This document shows, in pieces, positions 1 through 11,267 of a DNA stretch of 64,000 nt (positions are counted from its first letter, which is position 1; each line of letters starts with the position of its first letter). The stretch lies in the NCBI GenBank assembly GCA_030549495.1, contig JAUIRK010000510.1, positions 62,001-126,000 on the forward strand, in the 5' to 3' direction. The notes under the pieces were generated by a model. That model was not told the origin of the DNA and made no database searches. It saw only the letters and a list, made by a program, of their open reading frames with translations. The stretch is from Nectonema munidae (taxonomy: Eukaryota; Nematomorpha; Nectonematoida; Nectonematidae). A program made the position numbers and the translations under genes.

Positions 1-2381
1 GAATGTGAGAAGTCGTCGACAAATATAAAAGTAACAAAAAAAACAAATATATAAAATATATTAAATACAACAAATATAATATTTTTTGATAGAAAAAAAT
101 GATTATTTTGGTTGTCGACCAAATCTTGTTTTTTGTACAAAATCTCATTTTTTTTTGACAACTATAAAACATAGAATTTCGAATATTTTATAAAATATTT
201 TGAACTAACTTGATTTAGTCGTCAAAGTTTTTTTAAGTTGTTGTTCCTTCATCTTTTATATACTTTAAAGTAATTTTTAGGATACTTGAATTACCTTGCT
301 AATGAGTTTTTTCTAACTTTCTTCTCATCAAAATTTCCAATATCATCAACTTCCTATATAATTTCGACTAAAAATGATAACAATTCAAAATTTCTACCAA
401 AATTATTATTTTCATCGTACTGCAACACTACAAATATATTTTAGGTAAAAACAATATTGTAAAAGAGATATAGATGGCAAGCGATATTTTGAGAATTAGT
501 AAAAATGGATATCTGTGAAGTGAGAGAACATTTTCGAGTGAGAAATTACTAGAAAGGATAGCTGTGCATTCATATTCAAAGATTGAATGGATTGGGATGA
601 GGCAGAATTGAATGTATAAATGGGGGAAACCATTTTTGTAGATTTTAAAAGCATAATAACAACTTTTATGTTTATGTAACGTCATTGAAGATTCTAAGTG
701 TTTGGCGTGATGAGGTTAAAGCATTCATAGAAGATTTGTCAGAAAGTTTAATTAGGCAAAGAACTAGAGTAAAAGGAGGTGGAGATGCTATGTAGATAAG
801 AGAAGTTGGATTGGAGCTTTGTTGAGCTAGGTGATGGGAAAGAGAGTTGTAGTATCCATGGGATGGAGAGATATAAGTTTGTGGTGAATATGTTGGTATA
901 AATTGTAGAGAGAGATTTATAATTGAAGATATATCGCTTTTTAAGAGTTTTCTTCAGTATTGAGTTCTGCACGAGCTCAATAGTACGTTTAGGTGTAGTG
1001 CGAAATTATTTTAAGATATTGATTAAACAAATCCTGTAGATTTTTATTTTGTAAAAAATTTGCATTAATACATAGTTTTTTCTAAAGTTGTAGTTTTTTT
1101 CTGCCAATTATTTTCTTTTATTTAATAAGCAACATTTCGGCGTTTAATTTACTCAAAATATTTCATTTTCACTTGGTAGGACTTCGATCATTTTGGCTAC
1201 AAATTGGTTATCGGTCGGTAGTGCGAACTCGCTAGGACGGTAGTACGTAGAAACATAAAAAATAGATTTTTTCTATACTTTCTACATTATGTAATTTTGC
1301 TATTCCTTTTTTGGTGATCCTTCCTTGGCAGCTCTTTTCATCAAACATTTATTTTCTACAACCTGTGTTCGAAAAAACTATTTTAAAGATTTATTTTCAA
1401 ACGATTTTACTCGATCTCAGAGCATTCTGATTAAAGAATCTTCTTATCATCTTAGGCTTATTTATCATCATTTTGTATTTTATTATCAAGTAATATGAAC
1501 ATATATTCAGCCTAAATATTTGTCAACCAATCTCAGTTCAATAGATTTTTTTCTGATGAAATCATTCGTGATGTTCAATGATCATTTACAAAGACTCTCT
1601 CTTTCACGAAAAGGAAAATGATGGACAAACTCAATTAAAATTTTAAATTAATTTGATATTGATTAAATCTTAACATATTGGCGTACTCTGTGATAGTTTT
1701 AGTAATTCTGACCTATTTAAAATTTTCAGATTTCTTCCTCATCTTAGTGAAATGATATTTGTAGTCTTAGCTGATAGGCTATACGTTTAAAGATTTTTCA
1801 TTTTCAAAAGAGGAAACTCTTTTTCACGGTCAAAATCTTTTTTGAAGCACCCAATATTAGATCATTACACCACTTCCTAGTTCATTGAAACATTATAGAT
1901 CTTACCATTTAGTCAACGTTTATATTTCTTTTTAAAATAATTTCTTTTGATCACACGTTCTCTTTTCAATTTATTTTCAGGTTGCTTTATTCTATCATAC
2001 TAACTTTCAAAAGATTTTACAATGCGTTTTATTTTTATTTTTTTTTTAAAAAAAAAGCTAAATTATATAAAAAAAATTATATTTTTATTATATAACCAAT
2101 ATATCTCTTTCATGACCAGAAAAATCAGACGACATTTATTAAAAAGCAGAAGATTCATATACAATATTTGAAAAAGCAGATGAAGGTAAAATTGTTTTTG
2201 TATCATATATGATAGACTGGTTACGAAAGGGATATAACGATTTTGTGAAAAAAATGTACAAAAATATTTTTTTGCAAAAAACTGATTTTCAGGAAGACAT
2301 TGCTAATTCAATTGACACTACCTAATATTTTTTTAACGTTTTAGCCAAAATGGAGTACAGAAATATATTAAGCAGAATCGA
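1..2381. other. AT-rich intergenic DNA, no gene seen
   Basis: I find no supported gene here. The open frames on the minus strand near 430-970 come from a purine-rich stretch, have low-complexity translations and show no domain. Homopolymer A and T runs cluster near 2030-2080. Confidence 0.5.
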
Positions 2382-2511
2382 TTTAGTTGGTTGGATATCA
2401 AAGCTCTTTCAGCCGTAAGGCTCTATGCTCGCATTATAAAGTGGTACAGTTTGTGATTTTGTTTTTAACAGTCAGGAGCCTTGGGGATCGAACCTGTGAC
2501 CTTCAACTGTA
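2382..2511 (-). repeat. tRNA-derived SINE (family 1), minus strand, 5' end incomplete
   Basis: Read on the minus strand it has a box B-like GGTTCGATCCCC, then a body containing AATGCGAGCATAGAGCC and TTTGATATCC, and ends in CAACCAAC. The same body and tail recur at 8285-8466 and 24376-24451, so it is a dispersed repeat. The box A half is missing or diverged. Assignment as a SINE rests on the pol III-like box and the three copies. Confidence 0.65.
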
Positions 2512-2515
2512 AATA

Positions 2516-3549
2516 ATTTTGAGACAGTTTTTAGACGTAAAACTGAAATTTGATTAAATGTTTCACATATTTTCAAACCCTAAATCCAAAAAATGGGTAC
2601 AAAAATGAAAACATCATCTCCAATAAAAACAGATATTTTATTTAAATTTAAAAATATTTCTGTAGATATTAGACGTAAACGACATCTTTGATTGACACTT
2701 GCAGATATTTTAAAATCTCCAAAAAATGCAAAAACTGAGTCTAGAAATTAAACCATCAAGATCGACTTGGTATAAAAACCTATATTTCATGTAAATTTGA
2801 ATTTATATTTTGGAAAAGAATTTTTAGAAGTAAACTGCAACTTTGATTGACATATACAGGTGTTTTCAAATCCTAAATGCAAAAACTTAAATCATAAAAG
2901 AAACTAGCTTGATTGATTTGGTATAAAAACATATTTTATGTAAAATTATAGAGTATTTTTGAAAATAGGCTTCAAACGCTACTGTTTTTTATATGCTAAA
3001 AATTGTATCGTTTTCATGTGCGCATAACTAAGTTACAATTTCTTGATATTTCTCAATTCAGTTCAAAGGTCGATCTAGTTACGAAAGTGATAATATTTGT
3101 ACCACATCATGCTTGGCATTAGTGCGACAGTTGTGTAGTCTGACGAAGGTTTCTGTTTAATCAATTTACAAGTAAGAGTAGTGTGATAATTTCTGAGTAA
3201 TCTAAAAAGGGCCAATATGTAGCCAAATCGTCTTAGTTCTGATTACAGTCATAAATCGACGAATGACTGCATGAGATTGTATATCATAAAGTACTCATAA
3301 CAGTTTTAAAATCTATTTATAAGTCTAGACTTTTTACATGTATTTTGAGGTAAAAAAGTTTATTGAACTTGAACCATATTTTGATTGATGTTTTGAAATA
3401 GCTACAAAGTCTTTTGTTTAAAATAAGTAATGCCAATTTATTCCGCGTACCTGAAAATCATAGTTTATATGTATTTTGAGATAAAAAAATGTTTATTGAA
3501 TTTTAAATGTATTTTTGACAGATTTTTTCAAGTTTGATTGACATATGGA
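2516..3549 (+). repeat. Degenerate tandem repeat (satellite family 1), about 150-160 bp unit
   Basis: At least three diverged units lie at about 2516-2960. Each has the order (T)TAGACGTAAAC, then CTTTGATTGACA, then TTTTCAAATCCTAAA, then AAAAACTGAG, then TTGGTATAAAA. Weaker partial units (GATTGATG near 3392, GTTTGATTGACATATGG near 3530) continue up to the left end of element A. A piece at about 6295 (AACTTTGATTGATAA) suggests element A inserted into this array. Related units lie in reverse orientation at 49190-49570. Confidence 0.6.
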
Positions 3550-3782
3550 CAGGGTGGTCCTTATTTTAATTTTTTTTTTAATTTTTTTTCTCACTCCTCT
3601 ATTTTGTTCTATGACTTTTAAAATGGCTATATTTAAAATATTTTCCAAAATAAATAACTTTTAACGGTCGCTCAAGAAACAGAAGTTTTAAATTAGTGTT
3701 TTTAGCAATATTTTTCTTTTTAGGTAATTATTTATATTTTTTGACAATTATAAAAAATTAAAATGTTTGTTTCTATTTATAG

Positions 3783-4447
3783 ATGAATAAATCTTGTTTG
3801 ACTAGAAGTAAAACTTATATTTGGCTGCTTGAAGATGAGATGCAAGAAATATTGGGGGCAAAATTACCATCAAATAGACAAGTTTTGTGCTTATTTTTTC
3901 ATTTTCATAGAGCTTTGAAAAAAACAATTTCAGAAAGTTCAAAAAAAGTAATAAAAGAAGTTTTTATTTTTTGGAATAAAGTAAAAATTCCTACTCGCCC
4001 TGAACACCATGCTGTAAAACAGTTAGAAAAGCTCTTCAATAAATATATTAAATTGAAAAAAAATTTCAAAAGAAACACTGAAACACAGAAAAAAAATGAA
4101 AAGTTATTTGATGATGAATTAGATAATCTTTTTGATGTTGCTCACGATCATGCTTTTGATTTAATAAAAAATGACGAAGACAAAATGTTTTTGATTGCAC
4201 AACGTAAAAAAATCGTGAGGGATCTTTTGGGCCAATAGACAGAATTCATACCTTGAAAGAAATAAAAATTCAAAAAAGAAAACAAGCTCAACGTCAATTT
4301 AGCCAAAAAGCAAATTTAGAATTGCAAAAAATGAAAGAAACTGTAGAGTTAGAAATATCAAGTACCAGTGAAGAAGACACGGATATTGACGAAAGCACAA
4401 AAAAATGCGAAGTTAAAGATAAAAAGAGCTCGTACATAAGTAATTGA
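3783..4447 (+). pseudogene. N-terminal part of element A transposase (two frame pieces)
   Basis: The first piece (3783-4238, 151 aa) opens with a conserved block: LPSN near residue 28, then a (F/Y)H pair, TI..SS, FW.K and IPT. It matches the element B protein at 32676-32963, so it is real coding sequence. It ends with an acidic FD.AHDHA.DLI segment matched by the element B protein upstream of 32604. The frame then shifts near 4220: the GSFG/IDRIHTLK continuation lies in another frame, and the second piece (4253-4447) is a lysine/glutamate-rich linker. The role is probably DNA binding or dimerisation ahead of the catalytic domain, but no standard zinc finger is visible. At least one frameshift lies between the two pieces and one after the second. 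Confidence 0.7.
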
Positions 4448-4502
4448 TTCTCAACTAGCAGCTGCATTAGATAGAACTAACACTTCAGATAGAAAGGCTA
4501 CA

Positions 4503-5984
4503 ATGTTGATTGCAGCAACTACCAAAAGTTTGGGTTGTGATATGAAAAAATTCAACATAAATAGATCATCGATACGTAGAAGTCGGCTTTCCTGCAGAGA
4601 GAAAAAATTCAGTGAAATAAAACAATCCGCTACATTTACTTCTGTAATTATGGTTCATTGGGATGGCAAACTTTTGAATAATTTAACAGTAAAACCTGAA
4701 GATCGTTTAGCAGTGATTGCTACAGGGAATCAGCTAGAACATTTATTAGGTATTCCAAAAATATCAGTAGGAACTCGGAAAGAACAAGCTAAAGCGGTTA
4801 TACAGCTAATAAACGAGTGGAAACTAGAAGAAAATGCGAAGGCACTTTGTTTTGATACAACTGCTGTAAATACAGGAGAAAAAGGAGGTACTTGCAAGTT
4901 AATTGAAGAAATTTTAAAGAAAAACTTGCTATATTTTCCATGTAGGCATCATACTTTTGAAATTATTTTAGCTAGTGTTTTTAAATTTTCTTTTGGCCCA
5001 ACTACTGGTTCTGATGTTTCTATTTTCAAAAGATTTAAAGTCCAATGGATTAACATTGAAAAATCTTCCTTCGAAAATGCGATATCAAATCAAGATATTT
5101 TCAATAAAATTTGCGATGTAAAGAATGTAATTGTTGATTTTGCCATGTTACAGCTTTCTAAGATACAAGTGAGAAATGATTACAGGGAGTTTTCAGAGCT
5201 CTTTTTTATTTTTGCTGGAGAGTGCTCTCCACGGGGAGTTAAATTTTCACCACCTGGAGCTACTCATCATGCTAGATGGTTATCGAAGGACATTTATTGT
5301 TTAAAAATGACTTTATTTCAGCATCAATTTAAAATGACAAATTATGAAAAAAAAGGTGTGTTTGATGTTTCAATTTTTGTTTTCAGATTGTATTGTAGAG
5401 CTTGGTTCACTTCTCAAGACGTGATTTCTGCACCAAAAAATGATTTATGTTTTATTCAGGATCTTGATAATTACAAAAAAATTAACGCAAAAATTTCAAA
5501 AATTGCCTTAAACAAGTTTTTACGTCACTTATGGTATCTTAGTGAAGAATTGATAGCTTTATCTCTATTTGATGAGAAAGTTTATCCGGAAACAAAGAAG
5601 CTAATAGTAAATGCCATGAGTAGCAAGAGTAAACAATGTGATCAAAAACGCTCAAAAGTTACTTCACTTAAAACTGATTCTTTCTTTCTTCAAAATTTTG
5701 TATCTGAAAAAACTTTAAATTTTTTTCTAATATTTGAAATTTCTGCTGAATTTTTTAACTATGATCCAGAAACCTGGAAATATAACAAGAATTTTATTTC
5801 AGCTTTGGAAAAAGTTAAATCTTTGAAATGTGTCAATGACTGCTCAGAAAGAGGTGTAGCTCTCATTGAGCAGTACAAATCTTCATTAACTAAAGATGAA
5901 AATCAACTACAGTACCTTTTGCAAGTAGTTCAGGCTCACAGAAAAAGATATCCTTTTATTAGCAAAGAAAAAATAGAAAATTAG
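4503..5984 (+). CDS. Element A transposase, RNase H-like catalytic part (493 aa)
   Basis: A 493-residue open frame. Landmarks: ALDRTNTSDRKA just upstream in another frame, NRSSIRR at about residue 20, HWDGK at 52-56, CFDTTAVNTG at 116-125, CRHH at 147-150, FKRF..QW at about 175-182, and ERGVALIEQ from about 449. All are shared with the element B protein (30776-32113). The order D (HWD), D (CFDTT), C-x-HH and a late E resembles the RNase H-like fold of hAT transposases, where a C..H motif follows the second acidic residue. That is an inference from motif spacing. The annotated ATG is only the first in this frame; homology extends upstream across frame breaks, so the true protein is longer. The expected role is cut-and-paste transposition. 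Confidence 0.75.
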   Translation: MLIAATTKSLGCDMKKFNINRSSIRRSRLSCREKKFSEIKQSATFTSVIMVHWDGKLLNNLTVKPEDRLAVIATGNQLEHLLGIPKISVGTRKEQAKAVIQLINEWKLEENAKALCFDTTAVNTGEKGGTCKLIEEILKKNLLYFPCRHHTFEIILASVFKFSFGPTTGSDVSIFKRFKVQWINIEKSSFENAISNQDIFNKICDVKNVIVDFAMLQLSKIQVRNDYREFSELFFIFAGECSPRGVKFSPPGATHHARWLSKDIYCLKMTLFQHQFKMTNYEKKGVFDVSIFVFRLYCRAWFTSQDVISAPKNDLCFIQDLDNYKKINAKISKIALNKFLRHLWYLSEELIALSLFDEKVYPETKKLIVNAMSSKSKQCDQKRSKVTSLKTDSFFLQNFVSEKTLNFFLIFEISAEFFNYDPETWKYNKNFISALEKVKSLKCVNDCSERGVALIEQYKSSLTKDENQLQYLLQVVQAHRKRYPFISKEKIEN

Positions 5985-6168
5985 TATTATATAAATCATG
6001 TTTTTGTGTATTTTTTAATGCAAATAAACAAGGGGTTTGAGCGAGTTTTAAATTTTGTTCAATTTCTACAAAATTTTGTCTAAATTATTTTTTTATTATC
6101 GTAACCTAATTATAGCATGAGAAGTTGAAAAAAAAATTTTTTTTTGTATATATTTAAGGACCACCCTA

Positions 6169-7857
6169 ATGGACATATTAGCTACATGAGTTTTGTAAAA
6201 AAAATATCCTCAATAAATTTAGCGTACCTGAAAATGGTATTTTACTCTTATTATGGGATAAAAAATTTATATTACTTACGATAATATTTGTCAGGTCCTA
6301 TCAACTTTGATTGATAAATAAAAATTTTTTGTTACATTATGATGAAAAATCAATGCTGCCATTAAATTCACCATACTTGATATATATAGAAAAAAATGCA
6401 TTTATTTTTAACTCCTATTCCATTTCTCTCCATACCATTTAAACTTATAGATAAGTTGGAATACTATAGGTTCAAAGATCAAGACACTTAAAACACACAT
6501 TTAAGAAACGGCATTAAGATTCAACCTGATATTTTAAAGTATTTTTTTCATGATAAGACTCTGAAATTAGCGCGGGCAGATTCGGCCCCCTGTACCTTAA
6601 AGAAAAATGGACTCTATATGTAAATTTTAAGACTACACAAAAAAGTATTGAAAGGTGTATCAGGATTTAAATTTCCACGCTTTATAGATTCTTTAAGAAA
6701 AATAATTTGTTATTATATTCATATTACAACTCAAGCAAAAATCTATATTATTTAAAAATAATAAATAATCGGTTTGGTATTCAATTTCTAAAGTCCAGTA
6801 GATTTAAAACAATGAATGTTATTATTGGTTCACAAAGAAATGCGGCAATTTTTGCAAATTATTAAAAAACTTACAAAAATTGAAAGTCTTTTTTTTCAAT
6901 ATTGAGATAGAATAGGATGTTCTCAAAGCACTTTTCAGCGTCCGCCGATATGCTTTCATTAGAGCTTGATTTAGGAAATTTGAAGTTTTTTTGTAGCCAA
7001 ACGTAGTTAAAGATGGATGACTTTATTTAAAAGAAAATAATAAATGAGTGCGATTGAAAATATTGATGAAGGCTTTAACCTCTATTGATAGAATTATATG
7101 GTTTGGTGTGATGGTGGTATTTAAGAGTTACTTCATTTGTAACGATATGTTTAGTGAGGAGATTTTAAAGTTTGGGTGAAGTTTGTGATTCTGAAATTAT
7201 TGTAGGTTTTATCACTAGCGTAAACTTTTGATTCGGATATGAATTTAGCAATGGTTGGAGGAAAAAACAATTAAATGTAAGTGGTCAGCTGTTTCATGTG
7301 ACGAGCAACTAAAGCGACAATAAGGATAAAAGTTGCAGAATTTTATAACTAATAAAATGATAATGTTTTTATGTAAAATTTCCTTTTTTAACGTTTAAAA
7401 GTTTCGAATTTAAAAACAAAGTGAGTAATAAATAATGAAGAAAACATAAGAGATTATGCAAAATAAAGTAAGCCATATTGAATTAAAGAAGAATCTAGTA
7501 TTTATATATATACAAAGTGTATATCGGAGAAAGGCCTCAGTTGTATCAAATAGTTTTTTAAAGAAAAGGGTTTCTAGGTAAGTTGGGATGTAAAATTCAA
7601 ATCATGAAATACTTAACCCTCAATTACAATATTTTGGACTAGCATTTCAATCTAACTTAAATTGGTGGAACAGTTTAGAGAATGTTAGTTGGTTTGAAAT
7701 TGACACAGCTTGTTAATTTAAAGAATCTAAAGTAATGATTACAAATTTATTAAAAAGAAATAAAAATTTTTATTAATATTCCAAATTTAAAATTTCTTCA
7801 AAAAGAGAAATTGATATAATTTAAAAATTATAGAACTAAATTACTTAAACTGAAATT
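6169..7857. other. Intergenic AT-rich DNA, satellite scrap then nothing recognised
   Basis: A satellite-1-like piece lies at about 6290-6320. Beyond that I see only AT-rich DNA, with no supported ORF, RNA or element. Confidence 0.45.
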
Positions 7858-8112
7858 GCCGGGTGACGTGTAGTTGCCTGTAAACCAGCATAGGTGGCTT
7901 ATGTATGCAAGGCGCATCAAACAACCTACAAAATAAAATTAAGATCCTAGTAGTTTTAACTGAAGAATTGTGTATTTAAGCATTAGGTAAAGGTACCGTG
8001 AAGTGTTTTCATCGAGAAGGCACAATTGCGCCGCTTGTATCAAACTATGAAGAAAATAGGCTCGATGCAGGATCGAAACCCAGTATCTAACCAACCTTAC
8101 TCACGCCCCCTT
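7858..8112 (-). repeat. Probable tRNA-headed SINE (family 2), minus strand
   Basis: On the minus strand from about 8112 the sequence has a tRNA-like head: GAGTAAGGTTGGTTAG, a possible box A, then GGGTTTCGATCCTGC, a good box B, then an unrelated body. It differs from SINE family 1 in body and tail. Only this copy is visible in the window, so the 3' boundary (about 7858) is a guess. Confidence 0.4.
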
Positions 8113-8284
8113 TTTTATTTAAGCCTAAGCATTAAATTTATAATAATTTATTAGGACCTTATAATAAATTCTCAAAGTAAAATTTCTATTTTTCTTGAAT
8201 ATTCTATTTGAAATATGATAAATTTTGTTACAAAAAAATACACTTATTTATTTTCTCTGATTGTTTAGAAACAACCTATAATTA

Positions 8285-8466
8285 GAGCCTCATGGTTGTT
8301 AGGGTGTACCTCTCAGCTTAACAGTTGAAGGTCAGGGGTTCGATCAACAAGGCTCCCAACTCTAAAAACAAATTCACAAAAACTGTGATTAACCATCTTA
8401 AGCATAATGCGAGCATATAGCTTTACTGCGGAAAGTGCTTTGATATCTCAAACCAACCAACCAACC
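8285..8466 (+). repeat. tRNA-derived SINE (family 1), most complete copy
   Basis: This copy has a tRNA-like head (GAGCCTCATGGTTGTTAGGG, then GGGGTTCGATCAAC as box B). The body has CATAATGCGAGCATATAGC and TTTGATATCTCAAACC, and it ends with (CCAA)n. Copies at 2382-2511 (minus) and 24376-24451 (3' half) share the body. The CCAA-repeat tail and pol III boxes are typical of SINEs mobilised by a LINE. Confidence 0.7.
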
Positions 8467-9927
8467 TATAATTAATTTAAAAAAAATTTAATGTATTTTT
8501 ATCTTTAATTTGTCTAAATTTTTTTTCATAATTGAAATTTGCTGTAAAATTATGATTTGCCTTAGTTATAATTTCTAATTAAACTTAAGTTTTGAATCAT
8601 GTTTTTGGAACCTCTAAATCATTTTATATTTTTTTTGTATTTCAACAATTGCTTTTTGAAATATATACCTAGTAGTTTAATTTAACTAAATTTCAATTTT
8701 ATCAAGCCTTTTTTAATTATCAAACTTAACTTTACAATGTGCCGAACTTTTTGCTCTAAAAGTATGTAGAAGGTCCTTGTCCTTTCAATTAGCTACCCCT
8801 AGATAAATCTTTAAAAAACTAGAAAAGACAGCGATAAAAGAAGGGAATACCAAAAATAATAGGAAACATTTGGAATGTTGCCTTAGTAAACGCCTTAGGT
8901 TAATTATACTCATTTTTTATGTCATATTTAATATACAGCTTCTATCATTTTGTAATAAACGTATAAATTTGAAGTAGAGGAACTTGTAACATAATCATGT
9001 AAGTCCTGTGTTTTTTGCTTAGGCATGCGCTTTCAGCAATTTTTACTAGTTTATAAAATGAATATTTTTAATGTGACCTTTAAAACCAGGAAAAATTCTG
9101 AAAATCGTTGAAATAAACTTAACCAAGATAGAAGGTAATAACACTGGAGTCTTTCGATCAAAAAAATATGTTACTATCAGGGTTGTGGAGTCAGTGTAGT
9201 CAAAGATTTTTAAGGTAGAGGAATCATAATCAGGGGTGGATATTCTCAAAATAGGTGAGGGGGTGGGGGAATTTTTAATATACTTTTTAAAATTTAATAT
9301 AAAAGTATTTCTGTCCAATGAACACAAACATTATTTCTAGTGATGGCACGATTCATCTGAATTCGAATGTTTTTCATGTATCGTAATCGCATCGCAAAAT
9401 TTTCTTCTTACCTCCCGATACTTTGTCACGATTATTCAATTATTTTTTGAAATATCTTTTCTATATAAAGAAAGTTAACATTTTATGTATAGCGAGGTCT
9501 ATTGGTGAATACTCTTTTCTGCTTTTGTCCCTGGTAAAAGATAATATTTTTCTTCCATATAGAGAGTAAGTAGATTTATCTAAAAGTCGGTTTCAACTAG
9601 AACAAGGTTAGAAACAAGTTAAAAACTTCAAATCTATAAATTGTATAGAGATATGAGTGTGTTGACAAGTTGTTGAACTGTAAGAAAGTGAAAGAGTTAT
9701 GATGTAATGTTCTTCTTTAAAGGTAGTTAAATTTAGGAGTTTAGGTGTAATGTTTTTTGAAGAGTGTTTTAATTGGAAATGATAATCCAAAGAGTTGAGG
9801 GCTCTTTTGTTCTTAGATCTTCGATTTACTGTTAAGGCATGTAATCAGGTAAATGATGGCATCAATTGCCTCTAGCTCAACAAGAGAAACAAGTAACTGA
9901 TATATAAAAACAAATTTATGATTATTA
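8467..9927. other. Intergenic AT-rich DNA; possible MITE scrap near 9178
   Basis: No gene is supported; the minus-strand frames at 9046-9327 and 9608-9790 have no domain. CAGGGTTGTGGAGTCAG at 9178 resembles the end of short hAT-type MITEs rich in GGAGTC. A comparable GACTCC-rich piece lies at about 62597-62690. Confidence 0.4.
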
Positions 9928-10065
9928 TTAACCCATTAAGTCCCAATGTTCCCATTTGGGAACATAAGTAATTTCATCTTCGTCTGCTTTTTTCAATGTC
10001 TTTGAATATAAATCGTCTGCGTTTTTTTAAATATCGTCTGATTTTTATGGTACTTAATGGGTTAA
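9928..10065. mobile_element. piggyBac-type MITE flanked by TTAA
   Basis: TTAA at 9928-9931 and 10062-10065 flank about 130 bp with inverted ends: ACCCATTAAGT on the left and ACTTAATGGGT on the right. A TTAA target and CCCATTAAG-like ends are hallmarks of non-autonomous piggyBac elements. There is an internal inverted pair GTTCCCATTTGGGAAC near the left end. No coding capacity. Confidence 0.7.
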
Positions 10066-10807
10066 TGTCCTCTTTTGTTTTTAGTAGGATTAATTACATT
10101 TCCGTTTATTAGTTGCTTGATTCTCATCCTCGTGCAACTTGTTCTCGATATCCCCGAGGAAATGACTTGATTTGTATTTTGAAACTTCTTATTATATCGT
10201 GAATATACGCTATTTATAGATAACATTTTGCATGCGTGGCCCCATTTTCGCTGAACAGCATAATTTTCATCTCCTTATTTTCTCATGGTACATACATTTT
10301 TTTAAAACTAGGCAGTTTATTTATAGTTGCATGACATGTCATTTTGAGTCAATTCATGTAATCAATCAAACTGTGTATGTTTTAAAAGGTAAATCATAAA
10401 TTTTTCTATTGCGTCGCTTGTCGCTACTTTTTTTCAAGTCAGTGCCACTCTTTCGTTCTTAAATTTTATCTCTACTTTTCCTTCATGGTAAATTACCTTC
10501 AAGTCATACATCAGTAGACGGAGTTTAAGGACTATAAATAAATATTGAAAGTTTTTGAAACTATAAATCTCAAATAGTATTCATTTAATTTTTGATCTAG
10601 ACATTTTTAAATTAAAAAAAATATTAATTTTTAACTAAGTGTGCAGGAAATCCATATAAAATAGGAAATATAAAAATATAACACCTATGATTTTCTATTT
10701 ATACACATTTTTAAAGTCATTTTTCTCACCTTTTTACATTTTACTTTAGTTTGAAAAAATTCCCTTTTTAAACTATTTAAATTTATCTTTTCTTTTGAAA
10801 CTTATAA
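10066..10807. other. No feature seen
   Basis: AT-rich spacer without a supportable gene, RNA or repeat. Confidence 0.4.
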
Positions 10808-11023
10808 ATGGATCAATCTAAATCAACTAATAATACTTTTATAGATGTTTGGTTGACAAGAAAATCTAATGTATGGGAACACTTTTTGTTAGACGTTGTT
10901 TGGGAAAAGGCTAAATGCAATTATTGTAAGCAAATTTTGAAAACAAATGACTCAAACACTAAAGGTATGATAGATCACCTCATGTCTAAGCATGATGTTC
11001 AATTAAAGAAAGAAAGGAGCTAA
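10808..11023 (+). pseudogene. BED zinc finger, N-terminus of a hAT transposase relic
   Basis: A 71-aa open frame with a BED-type finger: VWEHFLLD, then CNYCKQ (C-x2-C at about residues 37-40), then IDHLMSKH (H-x4-H spacing), then DVQLKK. BED fingers head hAT transposases and bind the element ends. The frame stops right after the finger. Downstream DNA to about 11.25 kb is too decayed to read as the catalytic domain, so this is a relic. A domesticated BED protein is possible but nothing supports it. Confidence 0.6.
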
Positions 11024-11267
11024 CCACAACCTAAGCTTGCACAAATGGATTCTTTTTGTAGAAAAATGAAACAATTATAAAAGTATGATTGCACAACTAG
11101 TGGAGATTGATGGATTTAGTTTCAATCAAATGTCTAAGTAGAGTTTTGCATCGTTTGTTCAAGTTTGGTATTTATTCTTTACCTTCAAGTAAAACACAAA
11201 TTCCGAATTTTTTCATGGAGTGTTAGTTTCATGCAGGTTTGTAGCATATTTTCTTCCCGAAATTTGT

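Larger units (their letters stand above)
3550..6168 (+). mobile_element. TIR DNA transposon 'element A' (AGGGTGGTCC family)
   Basis: The ends are inverted repeats: AGGGTGGTCCTTA from 3551 and its complement TAAGGACCACCCT ending at 6167, followed inside by T/A-rich runs. The element carries one plus-strand transposase in three reading-frame pieces (3783-4238, 4253-4447, 4503-5984). ATGGAC occurs next to both ends, but I cannot define a clean duplication; the sister copy, element B, shows a clean 8-bp one. It is about 2.6 kb, AT-rich, and looks older than the hAT at 42.3 kb but still largely coding. It lies in satellite-like DNA. I do not recognise a named superfamily. Confidence 0.85.

Noticed and set aside
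428-972. Two minus-strand open frames of 74-85 aa
   Set aside because: They arise from a purine-rich strand, have serine/isoleucine/leucine-rich low-complexity translations, and no domain or splice context.
3550-6168. A clean target duplication for element A
   Set aside because: ATGGAC is near both ends, but at offsets that do not give a consistent 8-bp repeat with the termini seen in element B.
8285-8466. A functional tRNA gene
   Set aside because: Only box A/B-like words are present; the cloverleaf arms do not pair and the same sequence recurs with a SINE body and tail.
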